Positions 16,628 through 26,537 of a stretch of 64,000 nt of DNA are shown here, piece by piece; positions within the stretch are counted from its first letter, which is position 1, and each line of letters opens with the position of its first letter. The position numbers and the translations under genes were made by a program. The DNA is taken from assembly GCF_902859875.1 (NCBI RefSeq), contig NZ_CADIKF010000016.1:62001-126000 (forward strand), in the 5' to 3' direction. The stretch is from Paraburkholderia solisilvae. GTDB lineage: Bacteria; Pseudomonadota; Gammaproteobacteria; Burkholderiales; Burkholderiaceae. The notes under the pieces were generated by a model that was given only the letters and a program-made list of their open reading frames with translations, made no database searches and had not been told where the DNA came from.

Positions 16628-17524
16628 ATGAGATTCGATCTTACGGATCTGCGCCTGTTCGTTTGTGTGGTCGATGCTGGCAGCATCACAGCTGGAGCCC
16701 GGCAGGCAAATCTCGCATTGGCGTCGGCAAGCGAGCGGATCAGTAACATCGAGTCAGATGCCGGTGTCGTTCTGCTTGAAAGAAGCCGCAGGGGAGTGGT
16801 AACCACCGAGGCAGGAGAGGCGTTAGCGCACCATGCGCGTCTGATACTCCGACAGCACAGCCTGTTGCAGGGAGAACTGCGCGACTTTGGCGCCGGTGCG
16901 CGAGGTACGTTGCTGCTGTACGCGAATACGGCGGCGTTGATGGGCCTCCTGCCGCAGAAGCTCGCGCCATGGCTGGCTCAGCGTCGGCGCCTGAACATTG
17001 ATCTGAGAGAGCGTTCGAGTACCGAGATTGTGAGGATCATCGGCGCGGGCCTGGCCGAAGCGGGTGTGGTATCGGATGCGGTCAATCCCACAGGCCTCAC
17101 ACTCCAGCCCGTCGCGAGCGACCATCTCGTCCTGATTGTTCCTGTTGCGCACAGACTCGCAGAATCGAAGGCAATCGGCTTTGCCGATGTCACGGATGAA
17201 CAGTTTATTGGCCTGGAGGCTGGGAGCGCGCTTCAGAACCATATCGACGAACATGCTGCCGAGCTGCACAAGACGCTAAAACTCCGGATCCGTATGAAGA
17301 GCTTCGAGGGATCGTGTCAGATGGTGTCGCAGGGAGTGGGGGTCGCGATCATACCACTGGCCGTCGCTGGGCGCTTTCGACGCAGATATCCGTTCAAGGC
17401 TATTACGATCAGCGATAACTGGGCACGCAGACGGCTTTGTCTGTGCTTCCAGCAATGGGACACGCTGTCTGCGCCGATGCAAAGCCTGCTGGCGCAGCTT
17501 GGCGGCAAAGCGCGGACCCTGTAG
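16628..17524 (+). CDS. LysR-family transcriptional regulator
   Basis: The winged helix-turn-helix fills the first 60 residues (MRFDLTDLRLFVCVVDAGS, then a helix rich in ALASASERISNIE). The remaining 230 residues form the two-lobed effector domain. The ATG at 16628 is preceded by GGTGAGG and gives the standard N-terminus; upstream frame extension lacks family residues. Being divergent from the TauE/SafE exporter gene, it probably activates that gene in response to the exported anion or its precursor. Confidence 0.9.
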   Translation: MRFDLTDLRLFVCVVDAGSITAGARQANLALASASERISNIESDAGVVLLERSRRGVVTTEAGEALAHHARLILRQHSLLQGELRDFGAGARGTLLLYANTAALMGLLPQKLAPWLAQRRRLNIDLRERSSTEIVRIIGAGLAEAGVVSDAVNPTGLTLQPVASDHLVLIVPVAHRLAESKAIGFADVTDEQFIGLEAGSALQNHIDEHAAELHKTLKLRIRMKSFEGSCQMVSQGVGVAIIPLAVAGRFRRRYPFKAITISDNWARRRLCLCFQQWDTLSAPMQSLLAQLGGKARTL

Positions 17525-17768
17525 CCGCGCGGCCGGCTGCGGGTGAATGCCATCTGGATTTGCTCGCCGAAAGGTCCATGTCGCAGTGCGCCGATTTCAT
17601 GTTCACTCCACCGACATGCGGCGTCGCTGTCCAATCTCTCAGGACAGCCTGGTGCCGCCACCGTCGCTGCGATCTGCCGCGCCGACCGCTCTACGACGTT
17701 TCTTCTTGCAGTTGCCGCTCACGGAGAACAAAACCGAAGTCGCACGACGGACGTGGCAATCGCCGGCG
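17525..17768. other. Convergent gap without a recognised feature
   Basis: The LysR and AraC genes end towards each other across this space. I find no gene and no hairpin followed by a T-run. Confidence 0.5.
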
Positions 17769-18710
17769 TTATCGGCCATTTTCAGCATCCTCTTTAGAGG
17801 TGAAAGTCGCGTTAGATTCCACCGCCCTCAGCGACACATAGCCACTGGGAGACATGCCGAATCGCTCTTTAAACACGCGACTGAAATGAGCATGGTTCGT
17901 GAATCCGCAGCTGTAGGCAATCTCACCGATTGAAATGTTTGACCGGTCGCGTCTCCGGAGAAGATCGGCAGCGCGGTCCAAACGGCATGACCATACGTAA
18001 CGCATCACGGTTTTGGAGCGGTCTTTGAAGAGGCGATTTAACTGACTGGGTGAAACTCCAATGGATGTTGCAATGCGCGACACGTTTAGATCCAGGTCAT
18101 CCAGATGCTGTGCGACGTAATTTTTAGCGCGCAGTAGGGTCATGTCGCGTTTTCCTGGACTAACCACCGCTAACGGATTTCCCACCAAGATGCCAACCAA
18201 ATCCAGGAGATGTCGTCCCTGTCGCTCACGCAACGCCAGGCTAGTAGACCCGTTCTGTTCAACAATCGATAAGATAAGGTCAGCGACGGCACGTGCGTCA
18301 GGATTCGACATGTTTGCAGCGATGCCTTCAAACGATTTAGTGATGAAGCCACCTTCAAGAAATAAGTGCTTCGGAATAGATATTGAGATCAACTTCGTTT
18401 GAGAATCAAAATTCTGTTGTTTGTATATGGCTAAGGGGTTCGCAATATATAGGCATTCCGAATTCAAACGTTGCAATCCTGATACGGATTTAAGCGTTAT
18501 GAAACCGGATTTCACGAAAATCAGACTTAAATCGCCGGGAAACATGGATATACCGTGCTTCGACAGGCCAACCGCATCGAGGGTGACGACATTGAGGTCG
18601 CCAAGGGTCAACCTTCCCGTACGGAGAACAGCTTCGGCGCTCATTTCAGGCGATGCAAGGTTCATGTTGCACAGACGGTTATCTCCGGTGCTTCCACCGG
18701 AAGTTGACAA
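17769..18710 (-). CDS. AraC-family transcriptional regulator
   Basis: The last 100 residues hold the double helix-turn-helix of AraC proteins: LNVSRIATSIGVSPSQLNRLF, then the conserved IGEIAYSCGFTNHAHFSRVF and FGMSPSGYVS. The N-terminal 200 residues resemble the AraC-binding domain of the FeaR/NphR type. No target gene is coupled to it; it ends convergently with the LysR gene. Its coding sequence is noticeably richer in A/T at third codon positions than its neighbours, suggesting separate acquisition. The ATG at 18710 is one of two near starts. Confidence 0.87.
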   Translation of the reverse strand: MSTSGGSTGDNRLCNMNLASPEMSAEAVLRTGRLTLGDLNVVTLDAVGLSKHGISMFPGDLSLIFVKSGFITLKSVSGLQRLNSECLYIANPLAIYKQQNFDSQTKLISISIPKHLFLEGGFITKSFEGIAANMSNPDARAVADLILSIVEQNGSTSLALRERQGRHLLDLVGILVGNPLAVVSPGKRDMTLLRAKNYVAQHLDDLDLNVSRIATSIGVSPSQLNRLFKDRSKTVMRYVWSCRLDRAADLLRRRDRSNISIGEIAYSCGFTNHAHFSRVFKERFGMSPSGYVSLRAVESNATFTSKEDAENGR

Positions 18711-19109
18711 TAGTGAAGACGAATGGAAAGCGTACCAACGCCACGTGCTGATCTCACAGCTGCCTCACGACAGTTCACCGGATATTTAGGTGAAGATCAC
18801 TATTACGTTGGAAGCGACTTCGCCGATTTTATTGAACGAGTAAATCGAGAAGTGCCGGAAATGGTAGTGGTTTAAATAAAAGCTTCCCATATCCGGAAAG
18901 CCGAATTTTATGATCCAGGATCCGGGCAGTAGTCGGTGTACGAGATAAACGGCCACTTTCAGAGAACTTCTTTACCACGCACGTGGCGGCGTGTTTTTTT
19001 GCAGGGATGGTTAGGAAGGTTAAATTCCGACAACACGCAGTGTGCACGCTTGAACAGCGCGCGCGGCACTGGGGAGGGGATGTCTGGCCAGCCTAAGCAG
19101 GTAGGCAAC

Positions 19110-19138
19110 CAGTCGATGCCGTTCAGCGGCATCGACTG
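19110..19138. repeat. Perfect 12-bp inverted repeat with 5-base loop
   Basis: The arm CAGTCGATGCCG is followed by TTCAG and then the exact reverse complement CGGCATCGACTG. There is no T-run on either side, so it is not a standard intrinsic terminator. It could be a terminator without a U-tract, a repeat-family member or a protein-binding site. Confidence 0.6.
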
Positions 19139-19240
19139 CAAAGCGGAGTCGCAGCGATGTCACGTCCCCACAGTCGGAACGCTGAGCAAGTCACTAACAG
19201 GTTATGAGCGTGGAAATCGGTCTTTCAGACGGAGCTCCAC

Positions 19241-19263
19241 TCGAACCTCGCAGCGAGGTTCGA
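19241..19263. repeat. Perfect 10-bp inverted repeat with 3-base loop
   Basis: TCGAACCTCG is followed by CAG and CGAGGTTCGA. It contains a GGTTCGATCC string that recalls the T-arm of a tRNA, but no acceptor, D or anticodon arm can be drawn around it, so I do not call a tRNA. Confidence 0.55.
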
Positions 19264-19312
19264 TCCCGCGAGAAGTCGCCGTCTATCTTGCCTCGTGAGT
19301 TCGACCTGCCAA

Positions 19313-20308
<996 letters not shown>

Positions 20309-20437
20309 GGAAGGTTTTCCTGCAAGAAAGAGTAGAAGCAACCGGTCCGTGGCTGCCTGACGAATAGGCGATAAGACCGGAACGACGATCTGACAGACAC
20401 AGACCAAGACCAAGACAGTAAGCCGGCCAAGCGGGGC

Positions 20438-21868
20438 TTAGTCGGGTAAGGGAATAGCAGAGGAAAAGGTGTTGGACGGATCGAATTTAAGCTTGGTCTC
20501 ACGCAAGAGGCGGGCGTTGCCGCCATATGCAGCTTTTATTTGCTCGATGGAATTCGGTGCCAACAGGTTTGCATACCCCCCAGGCAGCGCCCATTGTGAA
20601 AGGCGGTTACTCAGCTTGACACCCCACGCGGAATGTCGTTCTTGGTCGTAATCTTCGTCTTCGAGCCATGTTGAATAGATCAGTGCTGTGAAATGCTCGG
20701 TACGCATGCCGAAGGCTGTCGACTCTGGAGCGACTTGCGAGCCGGCACCGTGAAAATGATGAAGCACGACACTCGAGAATCGGGATGTTCGAGACTCGAA
20801 AGCTTCCGTAAGTGTCGAGATGACATCGCTCTCGAGCCTGCTTAGCCACCTTGTCTGGACCAGGTTGTGGCGGCCGGTTACGACCTGAACATCGTCGTAG
20901 CCTGAAAGCATCGCTCCGATTCTGGTCGGTCCGACTTTGGTCATAAGAGGGCTGCCGAAACTCTGGAGCCGCGCCACGATGTGATTCATTTGCTCCGGCT
21001 CCCCGGTCCACGTGGGAGCCAGGATGACCGCTGGGTCGCCGCTCGGCGCGACGGACAATATCGCAGCGACGGAAAGTTCTGGCGGAGCCGATAGCATCAT
21101 GTCGGCGTACGCCGCTAACGCGCTTTTTGCGTCCGACCATGGGAACATGATCATGCCGGACATGATCGACGGAAGGACATGAGCTCGCACGCGCATAGAG
21201 GTCACCACACCAAAGTTACCGCCTCCGCCGCGCAGTGCCCAAAAAAGGTCGGCGTTGCTGCTTTCGCTGGCTGTGACTAATCGACCATCGTCCAATATGA
21301 CCTGAGCTTCGAGAAGGTTATCCGCGGCCAGGCCTAATCGTGTCGTCAAAGGTCCGTAGCCGCCGCCGAGCAGCAACCCAGCCATGCCGACTGCGCCGGA
21401 GTAGCCGGTTACCACGTTCAGTCCAGTTGACTCTGCCACGGCAACCACGTCCGCCGCTAAGGCACCGCCCGAAAATGTGACCTCATTGTTGTCGCGATCC
21501 GCGGTTACTGCGCGCATCCGGGAAAGATCCAGGACGATAGCGGAATCCGCGATACCCCGTCCGCACCAATCGTGGCCGCCGCCCTTGACCGAAATGGGAA
21601 ACTGGTGCGCCTTGGCGGTCCTCACGACGCTCTGAACGTCGCTTGCCGATTTGCAGTGTACGACCAAAGCAGGCTCATGCTTCACAGCACCGTTCCAAAT
21701 ACGGCACGCCTGGTGATATTCCTCAGACCCTCTGTCGAATGCCTGAATTCTCGCAGCCGAAAATTGATGAAGAAGAACAGAGCGTTTGAAGTCGTCCTTC
21801 GTTGCACGGTCCATGTCAAACCTTGTAGTGGAGATGTCAGGGAGGTGATCTTCCTTGAGAAAATGCAA
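20438..21868 (-). CDS. FAD-linked oxidase of the berberine-bridge type
   Basis: The protein has an FAD_binding_4 (PCMH) domain in residues 55-220 and a C-terminal BBE segment (about residues 420-465, with the end NARLLRETKLKFDPSNTF). The histidine in KGGGHDWCGRG is the usual site of covalent flavin attachment. The glycine-rich LLLGGGYGPLTTRLGLAADN follows. Family members oxidise alcohols, sugars or alkaloid-like substrates with oxygen. I see no signal peptide, so it would be cytoplasmic. An ATG 54 bases later (MDRATKDD) is an alternative start. It is divergent from the hydrolase at 22162. Confidence 0.88.
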   Translation of the reverse strand: MHFLKEDHLPDISTTRFDMDRATKDDFKRSVLLHQFSAARIQAFDRGSEEYHQACRIWNGAVKHEPALVVHCKSASDVQSVVRTAKAHQFPISVKGGGHDWCGRGIADSAIVLDLSRMRAVTADRDNNEVTFSGGALAADVVAVAESTGLNVVTGYSGAVGMAGLLLGGGYGPLTTRLGLAADNLLEAQVILDDGRLVTASESSNADLFWALRGGGGNFGVVTSMRVRAHVLPSIMSGMIMFPWSDAKSALAAYADMMLSAPPELSVAAILSVAPSGDPAVILAPTWTGEPEQMNHIVARLQSFGSPLMTKVGPTRIGAMLSGYDDVQVVTGRHNLVQTRWLSRLESDVISTLTEAFESRTSRFSSVVLHHFHGAGSQVAPESTAFGMRTEHFTALIYSTWLEDEDYDQERHSAWGVKLSNRLSQWALPGGYANLLAPNSIEQIKAAYGGNARLLRETKLKFDPSNTFSSAIPLPD

Positions 21869-22028
21869 ACAACCGACTGGTCGCGTTTATTCCATAGCAC
21901 CGGGTTCCACTCACTCAAACCGCCAGGTTAAGCACGACGAGTTCGGCTGTCACGAGAGTGACTTGCATTGCGAGGCGTTTGCCGTACTTGCCCTTCGCAT
22001 GGCTGTAGTCTCAATCGAGCAAAAGAAC

Positions 22029-22072
22029 TGGACGATTCATCATGCATTCCGGAGAAGAAGATATGGCGCCAG
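22029..22072 (+). repeat. Recurrent bipartite element, copy 1
   Basis: This copy reads GGACGATTCATCATGCATTC, then a degenerate GGAGAAGAAG and GATATGGCGCC. It matches the copies at 23439 and 26413 in the ACGAT..ATCATGCA and TATGG blocks. It lies about 95 bp before the alpha/beta hydrolase start at 22162, the same distance as copy 3 to its hydrolase. Confidence 0.55.
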
Positions 22073-22161
22073 CCCTTTCAGGGGCTTATCTTTGGATCGT
22101 CGAATTCAAAGATGTTTAGATTAAACAAAGAAGATTGTTTGTCTCCGGAAGCGAGGAATGA

Positions 22162-23040
22162 GTGATGAGGGAAGACATGACCAGGGCTGATCTTCGAACC
22201 AGGAAGGAAGACGTGACGCTTCAAACTGCGTCCACGCGTTATGTCGACGGCGATGGCATCCGATTCGCTTACCGTCGGGTGGGTCCGGAAAACGGAATTC
22301 CCCTGGTGTTATTGCAGCACTTCTCGGGCAACATCGATGCCTGGGATCCCGCAGTCGTCAACGGACTGGCCAATGAACGTCCTGTCATTGTCTTCGACAA
22401 TGCAGGAGTCGGGCGCTCCACCGGTCAAACGCCGGACAATGTGGAAGCGATGGCGCGTGATGCCATCACTTTCATCACGTCCTTGGGCTTGACCCAGGTT
22501 GATCTGCTGGGCTTTTCGCTTGGCGGTTGCGTTGCACAACAGATTGCCAGCGTGCAAAGCGGCCTTGTCCGAAAACTGATTCTGGTCGGGACCGCCCCGC
22601 GAGGCGGGGAACAACATCTGATGGCTGTTCTTCAGGCAGCGTTCTCGGACGCAGGCGCGCCGGATCCACGACTCCCTCTGTTTTTTACGTCCTCGGTCAA
22701 TAGTAAATCGGCAGGGCTCGCTTTCCTGAAACGGACAAAAGAGCGCATCGAAGATCGCGACATCGAAAGCGGCCCGGCTGTTACTGGACCACAGGCGAGG
22801 GCGCTGATCAGCTGGTGCGCCGCACTCGATCCAGAGCATATCTCGCTTCGGTCCATTTCCCATCCCACACTAGTTGTAGGCGGCGGCGCCGACGCGATGC
22901 TGCCAGCCAATAATGCCTATACCATGTTTAAAGCCATGATGAACGCCCAGCTCGTTCTTTACCCCGACTCTGGCCATGGTGCGATTTTCCAGTACCCGGA
23001 AATTTTTGTGAGCAACGCCCTGAGCTTCCTGAAGGTATAA
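22162..23040 (+). CDS. Alpha/beta hydrolase (cytoplasmic)
   Basis: The fold's oxyanion segment LLQHFSGNIDAWDP, the nucleophile elbow GFSLGG (serine near residue 117), the acid in GGGADAMLPANN and the catalytic histidine in DSGHGAIFQYP are all present. It is closest to non-heme haloperoxidase-like and lactonase-like esterases; the substrate is unknown. GTG at 22162 and ATG at 22165 or 22177 are all possible starts, with AGCGAGGAATG upstream. The recurrent element copy 1 lies in its promoter region. Confidence 0.88.
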   Translation: MMREDMTRADLRTRKEDVTLQTASTRYVDGDGIRFAYRRVGPENGIPLVLLQHFSGNIDAWDPAVVNGLANERPVIVFDNAGVGRSTGQTPDNVEAMARDAITFITSLGLTQVDLLGFSLGGCVAQQIASVQSGLVRKLILVGTAPRGGEQHLMAVLQAAFSDAGAPDPRLPLFFTSSVNSKSAGLAFLKRTKERIEDRDIESGPAVTGPQARALISWCAALDPEHISLRSISHPTLVVGGGADAMLPANNAYTMFKAMMNAQLVLYPDSGHGAIFQYPEIFVSNALSFLKV

Positions 23041-23655
23041 ATTAGCCGGCCGCCGGCGACGGTTCGTCGTATGTTGTGAGCCGTCGTGCTCAGGCGTTTG
23101 CCACGAATACGCATGTACGTAGAGCACTGCACGGTTCGAAGACGGGCGGGGAAAGGGACGAATGAGGTGTCTGTTCTAGCCGCCATTCGACCCGTCGCGC
23201 CAAGTCCGGATGGAGCGACTTGGCGGGCCTAACAAGCGGCCTCGTAGGCAGAGCTCATTGGCGTTCCTACGCTGTTTACGATCTAAAAAATCCCGTTGCT
23301 TGTGCAACGATGCTTTGCGGACTCTAAAAGTACTTCGGACTAAACCCGGGAAGGTCGCAGCTTCGAAAGCATCACCGAGTGAAGAACTCAGACGGAACTT
23401 TGTCAGTGCACAAAAAATGGAGTAAGCCGGAGTGTCCGCCGGACGATAGATCATGCATACCGGACGCCGCGATATGGTCAGTGCCGGACACTTTCACTAA
23501 AGTGGCCACGTGAACTCCTCAGATATCTATAAAGGATAAGTGTTGCTGAGCCTTGATGTGTGGCTCTCATGCCCGGGTTTCGTAGAACCTGGGATGACAT
23601 CTTTGGCGCAACGTCAAAGTTTGACGTCGGACTTCATTTTTAGAATGTCCACGTC
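23041..23655. other. Gap before the first cupin-AraC gene
   Basis: Short frames on both strands (for example 23176-23454 reverse) resemble nothing I know and are unlikely to be genes. The main content is element copy 2 near the right end. Base composition is intermediate. Confidence 0.5.
23439..23504 (+). repeat. Recurrent bipartite element, copy 2 (best preserved)
   Basis: The first half is GGACGATAGATCATGCATAC then CGGACGCCGCGATATGGTCA. The second half is a palindrome, CACTTT-CACT-AAAGTG (23489-23504). It lies about 150 bp before the AraC start at 23656. The other copies match one or both halves. Confidence 0.65.
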
Positions 23656-24801
23656 ATGATGAGGCATTGCCCGGATGATACGCCAACCTCCCAGGCGCCA
23701 GGTTCCAGCCCGACGGAACAGCGAGTGCAATCAAAAAATGTCATTGTGAAAGATTCGAAGAAAGCGAACGAGTCCGGAAAGAGGGCAGTAGGTCGATCTG
23801 CGTTAGCTGAAGTCGGATGCCACGACACGCGAGAGGAGCGAGGTGACGCTCTATCGCAGGTGCTTAAACTGGTTCGTTTGCGAGGCCATGTTGTTATTGA
23901 GGGTGAATTGGGTGCTTTCACCGAAGGGGTCTTTCCCCCGGGCCGGGCGAGCTTTTTGCACCTGCGTGACGGCGAAGCGGTTTTTCTCCCGCGGGATGGA
24001 GAGCCCCTGATATTGCAGCCGGGCGACTTCGTTTTTTCGTTCCACGCGGACGGGTATAGGATACGAGCAGGGCGTAGCAGCGAAGTGCGACGCGTCTTCA
24101 AAGCGAATTTATCCTCATCCCGACCTGTGCACCAATCGCAGAGCGCGCGATGGGCTATAAATTCCGATATCGTTGGGCGTTTTCTTGCAGGTGCATTCTA
24201 TTTTGATGCAGGCCCATTAGGTTCCCTGATCGCGGAACTCCCTGAGCTAATCCATTTGAAGCGCAATAACAGCCAGGTGCCGCAATGGCTGGATTCCGTC
24301 TCCCGGGTTTTGATCGATGAGGCGACCAACGTTGGCCCGGGTTCTTCTATCCTGATCGCGCTTCTTATAGATTTGCTTGTAATTCGTACTTTGCGCACAT
24401 GGATCAACGGCCATGGAGACCGTTTGGATGGTCTTTTCGGATTGAGGGACAAGCGGATCGGGCGGGCGTTGGACGCAATTCACCTAAAGCCGACACAGGC
24501 ATGGACGGTTGAGTCACTGGCAGAGATCGCGGCGATGTCCCGATCGAATTTCTCGGATCGGTTTACGGCCGCTGTGGGTGTACCGCCACTGCGATATGTG
24601 ACGCGATGGCGCCTGACTTTGGCGGCCGATTTGCTGCGGGCAGGGAAGCTCAAAGTGACGGAAGTCGCCTTGGCCGCAGGATACGGATCGGAGGCCGCCT
24701 TTAGCCGTGCATTTAAAGCGCAGTTCGGATATCCGCCGCGCGACTCCCGCCGCTTCGCGAATGCGGAATCATCGTTCCCGGCGATCCCGGATTCCGATTG
24801 A
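23656..24801 (+). CDS. AraC-family regulator with cupin sensor domain (copy 1)
   Basis: Residues about 70-230 form a cupin_6-type sensor (VLKLVRLRGHVVIEGELGA, then LQPGDFVFSFHADGYRIRAG). The C-terminal 100 residues are the AraC DNA-binding domain (WTVESLAEIAAMSRSNFSDRF and VTEVALAAGYGSEAAFSRAF, ending FGYPPRDSRRF). It is a paralogue of the gene at 27403. The first 60 residues, up to GDALSQVLK, have no counterpart in that paralogue, so the true start may be downstream of 23656, though no ATG with a good ribosome binding site is visible there. It probably acts on the recurrent elements nearby. Confidence 0.87.
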   Translation: MMRHCPDDTPTSQAPGSSPTEQRVQSKNVIVKDSKKANESGKRAVGRSALAEVGCHDTREERGDALSQVLKLVRLRGHVVIEGELGAFTEGVFPPGRASFLHLRDGEAVFLPRDGEPLILQPGDFVFSFHADGYRIRAGRSSEVRRVFKANLSSSRPVHQSQSARWAINSDIVGRFLAGAFYFDAGPLGSLIAELPELIHLKRNNSQVPQWLDSVSRVLIDEATNVGPGSSILIALLIDLLVIRTLRTWINGHGDRLDGLFGLRDKRIGRALDAIHLKPTQAWTVESLAEIAAMSRSNFSDRFTAAVGVPPLRYVTRWRLTLAADLLRAGKLKVTEVALAAGYGSEAAFSRAFKAQFGYPPRDSRRFANAESSFPAIPDSD

Positions 24802-25001
24802 CGAACTTTCTGACACGCTCGACCAGAAGTGGGCGGCATTGCTTTCGACATGTGCACACAATGAAGATGTTGCCTCGCCAGACTTAAGGAAAGCAGAAGA
24901 AGACAAATTTAAAGAGACAACACGGAGCGATAGAATGCAATGCCAGCTCGTGAGGGAAATAGCGCGATTCATATATATGGCTAGCGAGTGAGTCTGAGGT
25001 C

Positions 25002-25045
25002 AGCCATAACAGGACGTCTGCATCGCATGATCGATCGTACGATTG
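25002..25045 (-). repeat. Recurrent bipartite element, copy 4
   Basis: Read on the minus strand it contains TCGTACGATCGATCATGC, identical over these 18 bases to copy 3, then GACG and GTTATGGCTGA. The second-half palindrome is not clear. Confidence 0.6.
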
Positions 25046-25160
25046 GTGCATTGAGAGATCGGCCTTGTCCTGGTCCAACCAGCTGTCTTGACGGCCCGCA
25101 AGCCGTCCATCGGATACGAACCACGGATTTCTCGCTGCACGGAAGAGAAATTCGACTGCT

Positions 25161-25225
25161 ACTCTGGAGAGACGCCAGTCTGGCGACCATAGTGCGGCGT
25201 CCGGGCCGTATGATCCATCGTCCGA
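25161..25225 (-). repeat. Recurrent bipartite element, copy 5
   Basis: On the minus strand it reads CGGACGATGGATCATACGGC, then CCGGACGCCGCACTATGGTC, and ends with a CTCT-CC-AGAG palindrome. The middle block GGACGCCGC..TATGGTC is the same as in copy 2. Confidence 0.62.
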
Positions 25226-25296
25226 CTATTGGATCTTGAAACACGCTCGTTCCGTGAGACGTAGTAGTCTGAAGTCCATGGAACGCGTTTAATACG

Positions 25297-26325
25297 GTGA
25301 AAATTCGTATGATGCTCAACTGTTTCACGCAATATAGCGGTGGCTATAAACAAATTCTTTTGACCAACGCGTGTTTTCGTTTTGGCCACAAGATTGCGAT
25401 CTTGCTACTGTTGCTTCTGGCATCTGTGCACGCGTTCGCTCAGGTTGACGAGACGACGGGTATCAAGGAAATCGCCGATGGGCTGCGATTTCCAGAGGGG
25501 ACCGTGTTCGTCGCTAAGGCGCTGTACTTCGTTGACTATGGCAAGTCACAAGTACTACGCATCGATCAGGGCCGCGTTCATGTCATATGGCAACACGATG
25601 GGTGCGGTGCGAACGGCCTTGTACAGAGCGCCAACACGCTTCTGATTGCGTGCTATGACGACAACTCGATTGTTGAAATATCTACTGACGGGCGCGCCAT
25701 CAGTTCAATCAATGCCGACGTCGACGGAGAACCGCTCATACACCCGAACGACCTGACAGGCGATCACCATGGCGGGGTGTACTTCACTGCATCTGGCTCC
25801 GCAGACACGCCGGGCAAGGTCTACTACCGCGATGACGCTCATCGCATACGCGAGGTGGCGACCGGACTCAGCTACGCGAACGGTGTTGCCGTCTCGCCAG
25901 ACGGCAGGACGTTGTATGTCGCTGAAAGCGACGCAGCACGCATCCTGGCTTTTACGATTAGCGCGCCGGGTAGTCTGGAGAATCGACGTGTTTTCGCCAC
26001 GCAGGCAGCACTTGGCAACCTCTCTCCCACGGAGCGGTTTACGCCTGACGGTGTGCGCACCGATGCCCAAGGTAACGTATTCATCGCAGAGTACAACGGT
26101 GGGGGCATTGCTGTCTTCGATAGCGACGGACAACTGCGCGCCACTGCGCGCCTGCCGGGGGCGCATCATTCGAACCTGGCAATCTCACCAGACGGTAAGT
26201 CCATATTTGTGACCGCAGTAGAGAATGAAGCGAATGGTGAATCGCATGGCAAACTATTGCAAATTCCCAACCCGATTGTTCATCAACACGTCGGAGCCGT
26301 CAGAGTCCCGTCTACGGCGCGTTAG
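25297..26325 (+). CDS. Secreted SMP-30/gluconolactonase-like beta-propeller
   Basis: The protein has an SGL-type six-bladed propeller: GLRFPEGTVFVAKALYFVDYG, HPNDLTGDHHGGVYFTASG, SYANGVAVSPDGRTLYVAES and later FTPDGVRTDAQGNVFIAEY carry the blade repeats and metal-ligand E, N, N and D positions. A hydrophobic segment (IAILLLLLLASVHAFA, about residues 34-49) works as an export signal after an unusually long basic leader, so the real start may be an internal TTG near 25356. Enzymes of this group hydrolyse lactones. Two element copies sit upstream. Confidence 0.85.
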   Translation: MKIRMMLNCFTQYSGGYKQILLTNACFRFGHKIAILLLLLLASVHAFAQVDETTGIKEIADGLRFPEGTVFVAKALYFVDYGKSQVLRIDQGRVHVIWQHDGCGANGLVQSANTLLIACYDDNSIVEISTDGRAISSINADVDGEPLIHPNDLTGDHHGGVYFTASGSADTPGKVYYRDDAHRIREVATGLSYANGVAVSPDGRTLYVAESDAARILAFTISAPGSLENRRVFATQAALGNLSPTERFTPDGVRTDAQGNVFIAEYNGGGIAVFDSDGQLRATARLPGAHHSNLAISPDGKSIFVTAVENEANGESHGKLLQIPNPIVHQHVGAVRVPSTAR

Positions 26326-26412
26326 CAGTCGCGCACGGTCGACTAATCATGCTGCCAGACAGGCAAAAAGGATGACGCGCTCGTCCCCATGACCCCGGCA
26401 AAACCCGCCTTC

Positions 26413-26475
26413 GTACGATCGATCATGCAAACGAGACGCTGCGGTATGGCCGATTTCCAGCATTTTTCTTAGAGT
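26413..26475 (+). repeat. Recurrent bipartite element, copy 3
   Basis: This copy reads GTACGATCGATCATGCAAAC then GAGACGCTGCGGTATGGCCG, followed by a degenerate CATTTTTCTTAGAGTGG in place of the CACTTT/AAAGTG palindrome. It ends about 60-90 bp before the hydrolase start at 26538. Confidence 0.6.
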
Positions 26476-26537
26476 GGCGCGCTACCCCACCTATGGCGTT
26501 CGAATGGATGCCTCTCTGAATCAAGGAATCGACGCAA

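Larger units (their letters stand above)
18711..19312. other. Gene-free stretch with two perfect hairpins
   Basis: No reading frame here resembles a known protein; a 120-codon forward frame at 18936-19298 has no ribosome binding site and low-complexity composition. The notable content is two perfect inverted repeats at 19110-19138 and 19241-19263. The stretch is AT-richer before position 19000 and GC-richer after it. Confidence 0.5.
24802..25296. other. Gap with two reverse-oriented element copies
   Basis: No credible gene is present. Two copies of the recurrent element (25002-25045 and 25161-25225) point leftward, towards the end of the AraC gene, where no gene starts. They may act on the SMP-30 gene to the right, or mark a lost gene. 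Confidence 0.5.

Noticed and set aside
19241..19275. Possible tRNA T-arm (GGTTCGATCC)
   Set aside because: No acceptor, D or anticodon arms can be paired around it, and the palindrome explains the sequence better.
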